DNA from: Rhizobium freirei PRF 81 | GTDB taxonomy: Bacteria > Pseudomonadota > Alphaproteobacteria > Rhizobiales > Rhizobiaceae | NCBI RefSeq assembly: GCF_000359745.1 | Contig: NZ_AQHN01000077.1 | Location: 182,361-246,360 of the forward strand | Direction of reading: 5' to 3' | DNA: 64,000 nt | Shown: positions 41,321 to 49,744 of the stretch, piece by piece | Layout of the letters: the number at the start of each line of letters is the position of its first letter | Position numbering within the stretch: position 1 is the stretch's first letter | The notes under the pieces: generated by a model | What the model was told of the DNA's origin: nothing | The model's input: the letters and a program-made list of their open reading frames with translations, nothing else | Database searches by the model: none | Translations under genes and position numbers: made by a program

Positions 41321-41719
41321 ATGTGGAATTTCATCGTACAGTTCTTCACTTGGTGGAATGGTCAGACAATGGGAACGCGTTTCGCGACCTGGCGTTTTGG
41401 CAAGCGCGTCGGCGAAGATGAATTCGGCAATGTCTATTATGAAGGCGGCATGTCCTCCTACGGCCTCCCGAAGCGCTGGGTGATCTACAAGGGCTATGCC
41501 GAGGCTTCGGCAATTCCTCCGGGCTGGCACGGCTGGATGCATCACCGCACCGACGTTCCTCCGACCAAGGAAAATTACGTCACCAAGGAATGGCAGAAGC
41601 AGCATCGCGCCAATCAGACCGGAACGCCGCAGGCCTATCGCCCGCCGGGTTCGCTGGCCGTTGCCGGTGAGCGTCCGCGCGTGACCGGCGACTACGACGC
41701 CTGGACCCCTGGCAACTGA
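41321..41719 (+). CDS. NADH:ubiquinone oxidoreductase accessory subunit NDUFA12 family
   Basis: A 132-residue protein related to the mitochondrial complex I subunit B17.2/NDUFA12, a supernumerary subunit shared by Alphaproteobacteria and mitochondria. The diagnostic region is TRFATWRFGKRVGEDEFGNVYYEG, RWVIYKG, IPPGWHGWMHHRTDVPPT. A short aromatic N-terminus (WNFIVQFFTWW) could touch the membrane. ATG 41321. The nuo operon itself is not in this window. The DUF2155 gene follows, as in many rhizobia. Confidence 0.93.
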   Translation: MWNFIVQFFTWWNGQTMGTRFATWRFGKRVGEDEFGNVYYEGGMSSYGLPKRWVIYKGYAEASAIPPGWHGWMHHRTDVPPTKENYVTKEWQKQHRANQTGTPQAYRPPGSLAVAGERPRVTGDYDAWTPGN

Positions 41720-41822
41720 GCACGGGAGCCGGCTCGTCCTTTGGCCACAATTGGCCATTAGGCGCGAGATATGCCGACTCTTGCTCGGCGCTTTGACCGA
41801 GACCAAGCGGAGATTGGCGGAT

Positions 41823-42263
41823 ATGACGTTTTTCACGCGGAGCGCTTCTTTGCGTGCAATAGCGGGAGTCGGAATTGCTCTCCTGGCTGGCATCATGTCC
41901 GCGCCCACTGCCGAAGCGGCCCGCATCGCCAATCCGGTCGCCGTTTTTTCCGGCCTCGACAAGATCACCGGTCGCATCACGACATTCGATGTCTATATCA
42001 ACGAGACTGTGCAGTTCGGCGCCCTGCAGGTAACGCCGCGCACCTGTTATACGCGCGACGAGACAGAGCAGCAGAAGGTGGACGGCTTCGTCGAGGTCGA
42101 CGAGATTACGCTGGACCGGCGCATCCGTCGTATCTTCACGGGCTGGATGTTTGCAGACAGCCCCGGCCTCAATGCCGTCGAGCATCCGATCTATGACGTC
42201 TGGCTGAAAGAGTGCAAGCAGAAGTCCGACGTTCCGCCGCCGAACAATGCCGGCGCGAAATAA
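41823..42263 (+). CDS. DUF2155 family secreted protein
   Basis: A 146-residue protein from ATG 41823 with a signal peptide (LRAIAGVGIALLAGIMSAPTAEA) and the DUF2155 core: NPVAVFSGLDKITGRITTFDVYINETVQFGALQVTPRTCYTRD, FTGWMFADSPGLNAVEHPIYDVWLKEC. Two conserved cysteines may form a disulfide. It recurs beside the NDUFA12 gene across Alphaproteobacteria, but its role is not established. A longer TTG start at 41751 is less likely because it would bury the signal peptide. Confidence 0.88.
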   Translation: MTFFTRSASLRAIAGVGIALLAGIMSAPTAEAARIANPVAVFSGLDKITGRITTFDVYINETVQFGALQVTPRTCYTRDETEQQKVDGFVEVDEITLDRRIRRIFTGWMFADSPGLNAVEHPIYDVWLKECKQKSDVPPPNNAGAK

Positions 42264-42329
42264 TCGCTTTCAAGAGTTTTGCCGCAGATTTTTAACGCCC
42301 GCAGAAGCCTTGCTCCTGCGGGCTGAATT

Positions 42330-42965
42330 TTAGCGTCCTTCCGAATGGCCGGCCGCCTGTCCGATCGCCTGGCGATCGACGGCGTCCGATAGGTCGAGCA
42401 GGATTCTCATCCCGTCTCTTGCCCTATGGCGCAGAAAGTCGCTGCGGTCCGGCCGGGCGTTCAATCGGCCACTATCGTGGAGGAGCTGGAGCCTCGAACG
42501 CGAGATCGCCAGTTCCGAGGCCAGCAGCCGGTCAAGGCGGAGGTTCGCGGAGAGTTCGGCTGCTATTGCGATTTCCAGCATCGCCCAGCCGACGGCCTCT
42601 CGCACCGTCTCTTTCACAACGACCGCATCCGGCGGTTCCTCGATGCGCTTGGCTTTGCGTTTCAGCGCGTCGAGATCGAATTCCTGCGCGCGCACCCAAC
42701 TGGGGTCGCTGTGCTGCAGTGCCTCCAGCGTCGCGGGGGTGAGATCGCGAAGGTTTCGCCGCTCGAAAAGCGTTCTGTTCCATGTCTTGTCGCAATCGAC
42801 GCATTTGTAGATGAGCCAGGCATCGAGCTTTCTGCCATTGGCGTTGAGCCTGACCTTGCCGCTCGATCTGAAGGGCCTCACGCAACCGCAAGTGCTGCAG
42901 GCGATCCATGGGCGTGGTGCGGTCTGGGGAGAAATGGTCCAACGGACCTGAAGAATATTGCACAT
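42330..42965 (-). CDS. DUF1062 family protein
   Basis: A 211-residue protein starting at ATG 42965. The N-terminal part carries two CxxC pairs (ACSTCGCVRPF and YKCVDCDKTWNRT), likely a zinc ribbon. The helical C-terminal half (LRLDRLLASELAISRSRLQLLHDSGRL) resembles an S4-like RNA-binding element. This combination is DUF1062; function unknown, nucleic-acid binding plausible. It stands alone, convergent with the DUF2155 gene. Confidence 0.85.
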   Translation of the reverse strand: MCNILQVRWTISPQTAPRPWIACSTCGCVRPFRSSGKVRLNANGRKLDAWLIYKCVDCDKTWNRTLFERRNLRDLTPATLEALQHSDPSWVRAQEFDLDALKRKAKRIEEPPDAVVVKETVREAVGWAMLEIAIAAELSANLRLDRLLASELAISRSRLQLLHDSGRLNARPDRSDFLRHRARDGMRILLDLSDAVDRQAIGQAAGHSEGR

Positions 42966-43302
42966 ACCGTCTTGGTCTTCCGTCTGGAAGTCCACCAAGC
43001 TGGCGGTAAGACAAGCCCGTCAGGGCACGGTATGGCGATGTTGCGGGACGGCTGAAGAGCTGAGACAGCAATGGCTGCGCAAGGCGCGTTGTCACAATGC
43101 CAAACCGGTCTCAGGCCACCACCCGATGAACATGAATATGCTTCGAGGGACAAGCTGTCGCCACGACGCACTGGGTGAAACTGGATGAGACCGGTATTTA
43201 CAAAGGCAAAGTAGAACCTCTATGCGCCAACGCTCTTCGCGTCGAGCGATAGCAAATAACAACCGGCGTTTGAAGCCATAAAAATTTCAGGCTGGGATTG
43301 TT
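42966..43302. other. 337-base gap, nothing supported
   Basis: Lies between the DUF2167 and DUF1062 genes, both on the minus strand. No recognisable RNA, repeat or family-matching frame. It should hold the DUF1062 promoter, but no clear hexamer pair was found. Confidence 0.5.
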
Positions 43303-44262
43303 TCAGGCGCCCGTATTTCCCTTGCGGCGAAACAGGCCGAGAATCTTGCGTCCGGCGGCAACGACACCCACCAGAATGACAACCAGCCCCTTCTTCAGAG
43401 CGAGCAGGGCGACACCAAAACTCTTGAAGAAGCCGAGAACGATCGCAAGGAAACCAAGCTTTGCCGCGATCTTCACACCGGCACCGGCGGCGATCATCCC
43501 CGCCATGCTGTATGCGGCGATCTTGTCGCCGTTGACGAAGTCGGCATAGCGCTTGCCGCTGTCATACTGCACGGTATTGATGACGTTCGGAATCGCAGCA
43601 TTGATCTGCTGCAGCTGGTTGAGCCCGGCGATGAATTCGAGCTCCGTGACACCCTCGCGGCCGAGAACGCGAACCGAGTAGTTCAGCGTATGCCCGCCAT
43701 TCGGATCCTTGCCGAAGATCAGGTCGCGAGCCCAATGCAGCGCATGGGTCGCCTTGTCATAGCGCGGTGGTTCCGCCCAGCCGACGAGCGTAACCGGATC
43801 GTAGCCTTGCTGTTCGCGTTCCGGATTTTCCTCGTTGATCGCATCCTGGATTTGTTTCAGCAGTGCATTGTAGTCCGTCGATGCTGCATCGTCGTCGGAA
43901 ACGTGGCCGCTGTCCTCATAATCGATCAGCGCGCCCCATGATCGCTGATCGGTCGGTGGATATTGTGCTGGAAAGATCATGCCGAGCGTGGTGCCGGCCG
44001 CACTCTCCGGATTGCCCCAGAGCTGCACCAGCACTCTCCTCGAGTCATCCGGATTGAGATAGTAGAACTGATCCGGAATGTTCAGTGTCGCATTTGCCGT
44101 GGAAAGTCTGATTGCACCTTGCTGGAAATTCAGCTGCTGTAGCACAACGCCCTGCGGTCCGGCCGGCGGCTCGGCGCCGAATATGTCGTGAAAAGATTTG
44201 GCGTCAGCAGGTGCAGCGACGGCCAATGCGGCAAGCAAGACGATTGCAAAATGATTCCTCAA
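43303..44262 (-). CDS. DUF2167 family membrane protein
   Basis: A 319-residue protein with signal peptide (FAIVLLAALAVAAPADA), a large periplasmic domain with DSRRVLVQLWGNPESAAGTTLGMIFP and YDKATHALHWARDL...NYSVRVLGREG blocks, and two C-terminal membrane helices (about 253-275 and 283-306) before a basic tail. These are the marks of DUF2167, whose function is not known. No ATG suits the frame; TTG 44262 is taken, with GGGGGTA seven bases upstream. Downstream neighbours offer no clue. Confidence 0.88.
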   Translation of the reverse strand: MRNHFAIVLLAALAVAAPADAKSFHDIFGAEPPAGPQGVVLQQLNFQQGAIRLSTANATLNIPDQFYYLNPDDSRRVLVQLWGNPESAAGTTLGMIFPAQYPPTDQRSWGALIDYEDSGHVSDDDAASTDYNALLKQIQDAINEENPEREQQGYDPVTLVGWAEPPRYDKATHALHWARDLIFGKDPNGGHTLNYSVRVLGREGVTELEFIAGLNQLQQINAAIPNVINTVQYDSGKRYADFVNGDKIAAYSMAGMIAAGAGVKIAAKLGFLAIVLGFFKSFGVALLALKKGLVVILVGVVAAGRKILGLFRRKGNTGA

Positions 44263-44332
44263 GATTCTACCCCCGGCTGTTGAGTCGAACTTAGGGCACT
44301 TACCATTGGAATCAATTCAGTTCGGGAAATTA

Positions 44333-44956
44333 TCAACCGTTTGAGAAGCTGAGATTGGGCGATTCCATCGCCTTTTCGAGCAGTTTCGCATAGTCGTCCT
44401 TCCGCACGTCGATTGCGCCGAATGTCTTCAGGTGCTCGGTGGTGAACTGGGTGTCGAGCAGAGTGAAGCCGCGTTGCCGCAGACGCTCGACGAGATGGAC
44501 GAGGCAAATCTTGGAGGCGTCCGTGCGGCGGGAGAACATGCTCTCGCCGAAGAACGCCGAACCGAGCGAGACGCCGTAAAGCCCGCCGACCAGTCTGTCG
44601 CCCTCCCATGCCTCGACGGAATGCGCATGGCCGATATGGTACAGGGTGAGATAAAGCGAACGGATCGTCTGGTTGATCCAGGTGCTCGGCCGACCGCTTG
44701 TCTGCTCGGCGCAGGCCGCGATCACGCCCTCGAAATCCGTATTGAAGCGAATGTCGAAGGGATTTTGGCGGATCTTCTTAGCGAGGCTCTTGGATACGTG
44801 GAACGTATCCAGCGGGATGATGCCCCGCAATTCCGGCTCGACCCAGAAGATCTCCGGGTCATCGGCCGATTCCGCCATCGGGAAGAGCCCGATGGAATAG
44901 GCGCGCAACAAAATCTCCGGAGTAACGCCGGGATGTCTGCTGCGCGTTCCTGGCAC
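44333..44956 (-). CDS. aat: leucyl/phenylalanyl-tRNA-protein transferase
   Basis: Adds Leu or Phe to proteins with N-terminal Lys or Arg, marking them for ClpAP through the N-end rule. The 207 residues hold LRAYSIGLFPMAESADDPEIFWVEPELRGIIPL, AYSVHAWE-like HAHSVEAWEGDRLVGGLYGVSLGSAFFGESMFS and TLLDTQFTTEHLKTFGA. It starts at GTG 44956, three bases after the accC stop, so it belongs to the aroQ-accB-accC-aat transcript. Confidence 0.95.
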   Translation of the reverse strand: MPGTRSRHPGVTPEILLRAYSIGLFPMAESADDPEIFWVEPELRGIIPLDTFHVSKSLAKKIRQNPFDIRFNTDFEGVIAACAEQTSGRPSTWINQTIRSLYLTLYHIGHAHSVEAWEGDRLVGGLYGVSLGSAFFGESMFSRRTDASKICLVHLVERLRQRGFTLLDTQFTTEHLKTFGAIDVRKDDYAKLLEKAMESPNLSFSNG

Positions 44957-44959
44957 GGC

Positions 44960-46306
44960 CTAGGCCGAGGTCTTGGCCAGGTAGTCTTCCAGCCAATGGA
45001 TATCGTAATCGCCATTGGCGATATCCTGATTGGAAACCAGATCCTGGAACAGCGGCAAGGTGGTCTTGATGCCGTCGACGACGAATTCGTCGAGCGCGCG
45101 GCGCAGGCGCATCATGCATTCGACGCGGGTCCGGCCATGCACGATCAGCTTGCCGATCAAGCTGTCGTAGTAGGGCGGGATCCGATAGCCCTGATAGGCG
45201 CCGGAATCGATGCGCACGCCAAGGCCGCCGGGCGCATGGAAATGTGTGATCGTGCCGGGCGACGGAACGAAGGTGCGTGCGTCTTCGGCATTGATGCGGC
45301 ATTCGATGGCGTGGCCATGGAAATGCACTTCATCCTGCGTCACCGAAAGACCGCCGCCGGAGGCGACACGGATTTGCTCGTGCACAAGGTCGATGCCGGT
45401 AATGGCTTCCGTGACCGGATGCTCCACCTGCAGGCGGGTGTTCATTTCGATAAAATAGAACTCGCCGTTTTCATAGAGGAACTCGATGGTGCCGGCGCCG
45501 CGATACTTCAGCTTCTTCATGGCGTCGGCGCAGATCTTGCCGATCTTCATGCGCTGCTCGACGTTGAGTGCTGGAGAATTTGCCTCTTCCCAGACCTTCT
45601 GGTGGCGGCGCTGCAGCGAGCAGTCGCGCTCGCCGAGATGGATCGCATTGCCTTCGCCGTCGCCGAACACCTGGATTTCGATGTGACGCGGCTTGCCGAG
45701 ATACTTTTCCATGTAGACGGATTCGTTGCCGAAAGCGGCGCCCGCTTCCGTGCGAGCCGTCGTCCAGGCTTCGATCAGGTCCTCTTCGGTGCGGGCGACC
45801 TTCATGCCGCGGCCGCCGCCGCCGGCGGTTGCCTTGATGAGCACGGGATAGCCGATCTCGCGTGCGGTCCTCAGCGCATCCGCCTCGGTCTTCACCTCGC
45901 CGTCGGAGCCGGGAACGACCGGAATGCCGAGCTGCTGCGCCGTTGTCTTGGCGGTGATCTTGTCGCCCATGATGCGGATATGCTCCGCCGTCGGCCCGAT
46001 GAAGGTGATGCCGTGCGCCTCGAGAATATCGGCGAACTTCGCATTTTCCGAAAGGAAACCGTAGCCTGGATGCACGGCGTCGGCGCCGGTGATTTCGCAG
46101 GCGGCGACGATCTGGTGGATGTTGAGATAGCTTTCGCGCGACTGCGGCGGGCCGATGCAAACGCTCTCATCCGCAAGCCGCACGTGCATCGCGTCCGCGT
46201 CGGCGGTAGAGTGCACCGCAACGCTCGCAATGCCGAGCTCCTTGCAGGCGCGCAGCACGCGCAGGGCGATCTCTCCGCGATTGGCTATGAGAATCTTCGA
46301 AATCAT
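44960..46306 (-). CDS. accC: acetyl-CoA carboxylase biotin carboxylase subunit
   Basis: Carboxylates the biotin on AccB using ATP and bicarbonate, first step of fatty-acid synthesis. The 448 residues begin MISKILIANRGEIALRVLRA, with the ATP-grasp glycine loop KATAGGGGRGMKVA, the LGERDCSLQRRHQKV block and EMNTRLQVEHPVTE, and end with the C-terminal domain. ATG 46306 matches the family; an ATG two codons upstream is also usable. It follows accB by about ten bases. Confidence 0.97.
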   Translation of the reverse strand: MISKILIANRGEIALRVLRACKELGIASVAVHSTADADAMHVRLADESVCIGPPQSRESYLNIHQIVAACEITGADAVHPGYGFLSENAKFADILEAHGITFIGPTAEHIRIMGDKITAKTTAQQLGIPVVPGSDGEVKTEADALRTAREIGYPVLIKATAGGGGRGMKVARTEEDLIEAWTTARTEAGAAFGNESVYMEKYLGKPRHIEIQVFGDGEGNAIHLGERDCSLQRRHQKVWEEANSPALNVEQRMKIGKICADAMKKLKYRGAGTIEFLYENGEFYFIEMNTRLQVEHPVTEAITGIDLVHEQIRVASGGGLSVTQDEVHFHGHAIECRINAEDARTFVPSPGTITHFHAPGGLGVRIDSGAYQGYRIPPYYDSLIGKLIVHGRTRVECMMRLRRALDEFVVDGIKTTLPLFQDLVSNQDIANGDYDIHWLEDYLAKTSA

Positions 46307-46316
46307 GGGCATGGGC

Positions 46317-46787
46317 TTACTCGATGACCACGAGGGCTTCGCCGTATTCGACCGGACGTCCGTCCTGAACGACGATTTCGGTTACCGTGCCGGACTTCGG
46401 CGCGGGGATCTGGTTCATCGTCTTCATCGCTTCGATGATGAGGAGGGTCTGACCCTCCTTGACGGCCGAACCGACCTGGATGAAGGCGGCCGAGCCTGGT
46501 GCCGGCGCCAGATAGGCGGTTCCGACCATCGGTGCGCTGACGACGTTGTCGGGATTGCGGGTTTTGCCTGCGGGAGCAGCAGCCGGTGCTGCGGCAGCGG
46601 CGGCAGGAGCGGCAAAAGCAGCCGGGGCGGCGATCGGAGCCTGCACATATTGCATGGTGCCGGCACGCGACACGCGGATACGCATATCTTCCTGCTCGAC
46701 TTCGATCTCGGTCAGATCCGTCTCGTTGAGAATGTTGGCGAGATCGCGAATCAGCGCCTGGTCGATACCCGATTTCTTTTCAGCCAT
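46317..46787 (-). CDS. accB: biotin carboxyl carrier protein of acetyl-CoA carboxylase
   Basis: Carries biotin between the carboxylase and transferase half-reactions. The 156 residues have an N-terminal domain (residues 1-45), an alanine/proline linker (about 50-75, almost entirely Ala and Pro) and the C-terminal biotinyl domain with the modified lysine in EAMKTMN (Lys122) and the PMVGTAY thumb region. Starts 24 bases after aroQ. Typical length for Alphaproteobacteria. Confidence 0.97.
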   Translation of the reverse strand: MAEKKSGIDQALIRDLANILNETDLTEIEVEQEDMRIRVSRAGTMQYVQAPIAAPAAFAAPAAAAAAPAAAPAGKTRNPDNVVSAPMVGTAYLAPAPGSAAFIQVGSAVKEGQTLLIIEAMKTMNQIPAPKSGTVTEIVVQDGRPVEYGEALVVIE

Positions 46788-46811
46788 TGGATTTCTTGCC
46801 CTGTATTTTTG

Positions 46812-47249
46812 TTATTGGGTGATGGATTTCAGCGCATGAAGCGCCAGGATGTAGCTATGAGGTCCGAAACCGCAGATCATACCCTTAGCGGCGGGCGCGA
46901 TCATCGATTTGTGCCGGAATTCTTCGCGTGCGTGGATGTTGGAGATATGCACCTCCACGACGGGAATGGAAATGGCGCGGATTGCGTCATGCAACGCGAT
47001 CGACGTGTGCCCATAGGCACCGGGGTTGATGGCGACGCCGGCGGCCTTGTCGCCTGCCTCGTGCATCCAGTCGACCAGCACGCCTTCGTGATTGCTCTGG
47101 CGGAAATCGACGATAAAGCCCAGGCTTTGGCCCACGGACTTGCAATCTGCCTCGATATCCTTGAGCGTCTTGCCGCCATAGATGCCCGGCTCGCGCTTGC
47201 CGAGAGCGTTCAAATTGGGTCCGTTGAGGACAAAAATAGTTTGCGCCAT
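46812..47249 (-). CDS. aroQ: 3-dehydroquinate dehydratase, type II
   Basis: Third step of the shikimate pathway. From ATG 47249 the 145 residues show LNGPNLNALGKREPGIYG (catalytic Tyr and Arg region), NPGAYGHTSIALHDAI and EVHISNIHAREEFRHKS with the catalytic His. Complete. It heads the operon with accB, accC and aat, an arrangement common in rhizobia that links aromatic and lipid synthesis only by position. Confidence 0.96.
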   Translation of the reverse strand: MAQTIFVLNGPNLNALGKREPGIYGGKTLKDIEADCKSVGQSLGFIVDFRQSNHEGVLVDWMHEAGDKAAGVAINPGAYGHTSIALHDAIRAISIPVVEVHISNIHAREEFRHKSMIAPAAKGMICGFGPHSYILALHALKSITQ

Positions 47250-47430
47250 CAGTGGTTCCGTCAAAGTGCAGCGCAACCTATAGACTCCCGAGACCATATA
47301 GGAAAGCCCCGGAGCGCAGGTTGCGTGTCTCTAGGTGTGGAAACGCCGCGATTTTGGCATTTTTGAGCCCCATCGGAATCCAAGGGGTTTCGATGAGGCC
47401 TCGAATGAAGCGCGACGTCGGGTGGTGATC

Positions 47431-48198
47431 TTAGCAGGCGGTCTTGCCGCAGCTACGGACGTTGGCAATCTTCTCCTGGATGGCTTCGAGCCCGATAGCG
47501 CCCGAAATGGTTTCGTTGCCGATGATATAGGCGGGGGTGCCGGTAACGTTCAGATCGGTGGCGAGCTGATAGGTTGCCTTGATCATATTGTTGTTGGGGC
47601 TCTTCGTCATCTCGGTACGGATGGCCGCTTCGTTGACGCCGAGAGAGCTTGCAACTTCGATCGCGCTGTCTTCCGATGCGCGACCGTCGCTGCCCAGCAG
47701 CTTGTGATGGAACTCCGCATATTTTTCGGGTGCAAGCTTGCGGAATGCATTGGAAACCCGCGATGCGGCAACCGAATCCGCCCCAAGGATCGGGAATTCC
47801 TTCAGCACGAAGCGAACGTCCTTGTCCTGCTTCAGCAGCTTGTCCATGTCGCCGAGCGCGTGGCGGCAATAAGTGCAGTTGTAGTCGAAGAATTCCACCA
47901 CGGTGATGCTGCCCTTCGGATTGCCGATGACAACATCATCCTTGGAGTTGAAGATGGCATCCTTGTTCTGGTCGATCACCTGGGAGGCTTGAGCGAGGCG
48001 AGCGGCATCCTGCTTCTTTTCCAGTGCTGCCTGTGCATCCAGCAGGACCTCCGGATGCTCGACGAGGTATTCCTTGATGAATTCCCCGATTTCCTTCTTC
48101 TGCTGATCGTCCAGTGCGGCGGCGGGCTGGATTGCCGCGAAGGACGCTGCGAGGGCAATCGTCGAAACCGTCAGCAGGCTTTTGAAAGAAAAGGTCAT
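47431..48198 (-). CDS. DsbA-family thiol oxidoreductase
   Basis: A periplasmic 255-residue thioredoxin-fold protein. Signal peptide to about residue 29 (ALAASFAAIQPAAA), then an N-terminal helical extension (about 30-85, DDQQKKEIGEFIKEYL) that in related proteins mediates oligomerisation, then the DsbA domain with active site FDYNCTYCRH (Cys108, Cys111), the helical insert and cis-proline loop TGTPAYIIGN. CTYC is unlike the CPHC of E. coli DsbA and is found in the Com1/ScsC-like branch, which may act as isomerase. Extra cysteines lie at the C-terminus (RSCGKTAC). ATG 48198. Confidence 0.92.
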   Translation of the reverse strand: MTFSFKSLLTVSTIALAASFAAIQPAAALDDQQKKEIGEFIKEYLVEHPEVLLDAQAALEKKQDAARLAQASQVIDQNKDAIFNSKDDVVIGNPKGSITVVEFFDYNCTYCRHALGDMDKLLKQDKDVRFVLKEFPILGADSVAASRVSNAFRKLAPEKYAEFHHKLLGSDGRASEDSAIEVASSLGVNEAAIRTEMTKSPNNNMIKATYQLATDLNVTGTPAYIIGNETISGAIGLEAIQEKIANVRSCGKTAC

Positions 48199-48300
48199 TG
48201 GGTCCTCGTTTTGAATTTCTGCAGAAACTTCATTCTCGGATGCGGCATAGCACCGTCGGGTTAACATCCGCAAATATGGATGGGCAATTTACGGCGCATG

Positions 48301-48318
48301 CCTATTTCCAGAAATAGG
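48301..48318. promoter_or_regulatory. 8-base palindrome between divergent genes
   Basis: CCTATTTC (48301-48308) and GAAATAGG (48311-48318) are perfect arms two bases apart, midway between the divergent dsbA-like and aminotransferase genes. A regulator-binding site is plausible. Confidence 0.4.
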
Positions 48319-48411
48319 AAATTTCACGACAAAGCCGCAATCGCAGGATTGTGAACGGTTCGATATTGCGGCAAATGTCGCTCGGCAATCTGATCCAAGA
48401 AAGAGTTGATC

Positions 48412-49569
48412 TTGTTTTCCTTATCCAAGCGTAGCGATGTCGAACCCTTCCACGCCATGGATGTGCTGGCCGAGGCGACCCGGCGGCGTCAGGCAGGGCA
48501 CCCGGTGATATCGATGGCCGTCGGCCAGCCGTCCTATCCGGCGCCCCAGGCAGCCCTTGAGGCGGCGCGCGCTGCCCTCGGTCACGGACGGATCGGCTAT
48601 ACGGATGCCCTCGGGACGCTGGCGCTGCGCCAGGCGCTCTCCGCGCACTACACGACGCGTCACGGCCTGTCGATCGACCCCAAGCGCATCGCCATCACCA
48701 CCGGCTCCTCGGCGGGCTTCAATCTCGCTTTTCTGACCCTGTTCGATGCCGGTGACAGCGTTGCCATCGCTCGCCCTGGCTATCCCGCCTATCGCAACAT
48801 TCTTGGCGCGTTGGGGCTCGATGTCGTCGAAGTGCCGGTGACGGAGGAGACGCAATTCACCTTGACACCGGAAAGCCTTGAGGCGGCGCAGGCGGCCCGC
48901 GGCAAGCGGCTCAAGGGCGTGTTGCTGGCAAGTCCGGCCAATCCGACCGGCACGGTGACGGGCAGGGCGGCGCTTAAGGCACTCGCGGATTATTGCGCCG
49001 ACCGTTCGATCGCCTTCATCTCCGACGAAATCTATCACGGCCTGACCTTCGTCGGCGAAGAGACGAGCGCCCTGGAGCTGACCGACGAAGCGATCGTCAT
49101 CAATTCCTTCTCGAAATATTATTGCATGACCGGTTGGCGCATCGGCTGGATGGTCTTGCCGGAGCGGCTGGTGCGCCCGGTCGAGCGTGTCGCCCAGAGC
49201 CTTTACATCTCCGCGCCGGAACTCTCCCAGATCGCCGCCGAGGCGGCTCTCGGTGCCGGCGCCGAACTCGATGTCTATCGGGAGAGCTATGGCCGCAACC
49301 GCGACTTCCTCATGCGCCGCCTGCCGGAGATCGGCTTCCAGATCGCCTCGCCGATGGACGGCGCGTTTTACGCCTATGTGGATGTCAGCCGCTTCACCAA
49401 TGACAGCATGGTCTTTGCCCGCAAGATGCTGGCTGAGATCAACGTTGCCGCGACACCCGGTCTCGATTTCGACCCGGTCGAGGGGCATCGCGTGATGCGG
49501 ATTTCCTATGCCGGCTCGAACGCCGAGATCGAGGAAGCCACCGAACGCATGGCTGCCTGGCTGAAATAG
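48412..49569 (+). CDS. pyridoxal-phosphate aminotransferase, class I/II
   Basis: Fold-type I aminotransferase of 385 residues. PLP lysine in NSFSKYYCMTGWRIGWMV; other hallmarks are AVGQPSYPAPQAAL, GRIGYTDALGTLALRQALSAHY, SPANPTGTVTGRAAL and the substrate-binding arginine in HRVMRISYA. The substrate is not certain; an aspartate or aromatic amino acid is likely. No ATG is near; TTG 48412 has AAGAAAGAG six bases upstream, better placed than TTG 48406. Confidence 0.9.
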   Translation: MFSLSKRSDVEPFHAMDVLAEATRRRQAGHPVISMAVGQPSYPAPQAALEAARAALGHGRIGYTDALGTLALRQALSAHYTTRHGLSIDPKRIAITTGSSAGFNLAFLTLFDAGDSVAIARPGYPAYRNILGALGLDVVEVPVTEETQFTLTPESLEAAQAARGKRLKGVLLASPANPTGTVTGRAALKALADYCADRSIAFISDEIYHGLTFVGEETSALELTDEAIVINSFSKYYCMTGWRIGWMVLPERLVRPVERVAQSLYISAPELSQIAAEAALGAGAELDVYRESYGRNRDFLMRRLPEIGFQIASPMDGAFYAYVDVSRFTNDSMVFARKMLAEINVAATPGLDFDPVEGHRVMRISYAGSNAEIEEATERMAAWLK

Positions 49570-49685
49570 AATCCCCGATCAATGGGTTGCATCAATCTGC
49601 GAAAGTGATTTCGCAGACCGCGAATTCGTTTTGTCGCGCGGCTCCAAAGCCCGCCGGCCTGTCAAGACAAACCGTTTGCCGACAT

Positions 49686-49715
49686 AAAAATCCGGCCGTG
49701 TTGCCACGGCCGGAT
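49686..49715 (-). terminator. intrinsic terminator of rne
   Basis: ATCCGGCCGTG (49690-49700) pairs with CACGGCCGGAT (49705-49715), an 11-base stem with a 4-base loop. On the minus strand it is followed by five T. It lies 30 bases after the rne stop. Confidence 0.8.
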
Positions 49716-49744
49716 CATAAGCATTCTGTCTGAATTTACAGCTC

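Noticed and set aside
44432..46327. 631-codon open frame antisense to aat and accC
   Set aside because: Spans two real genes on the other strand and has no recognisable domain.
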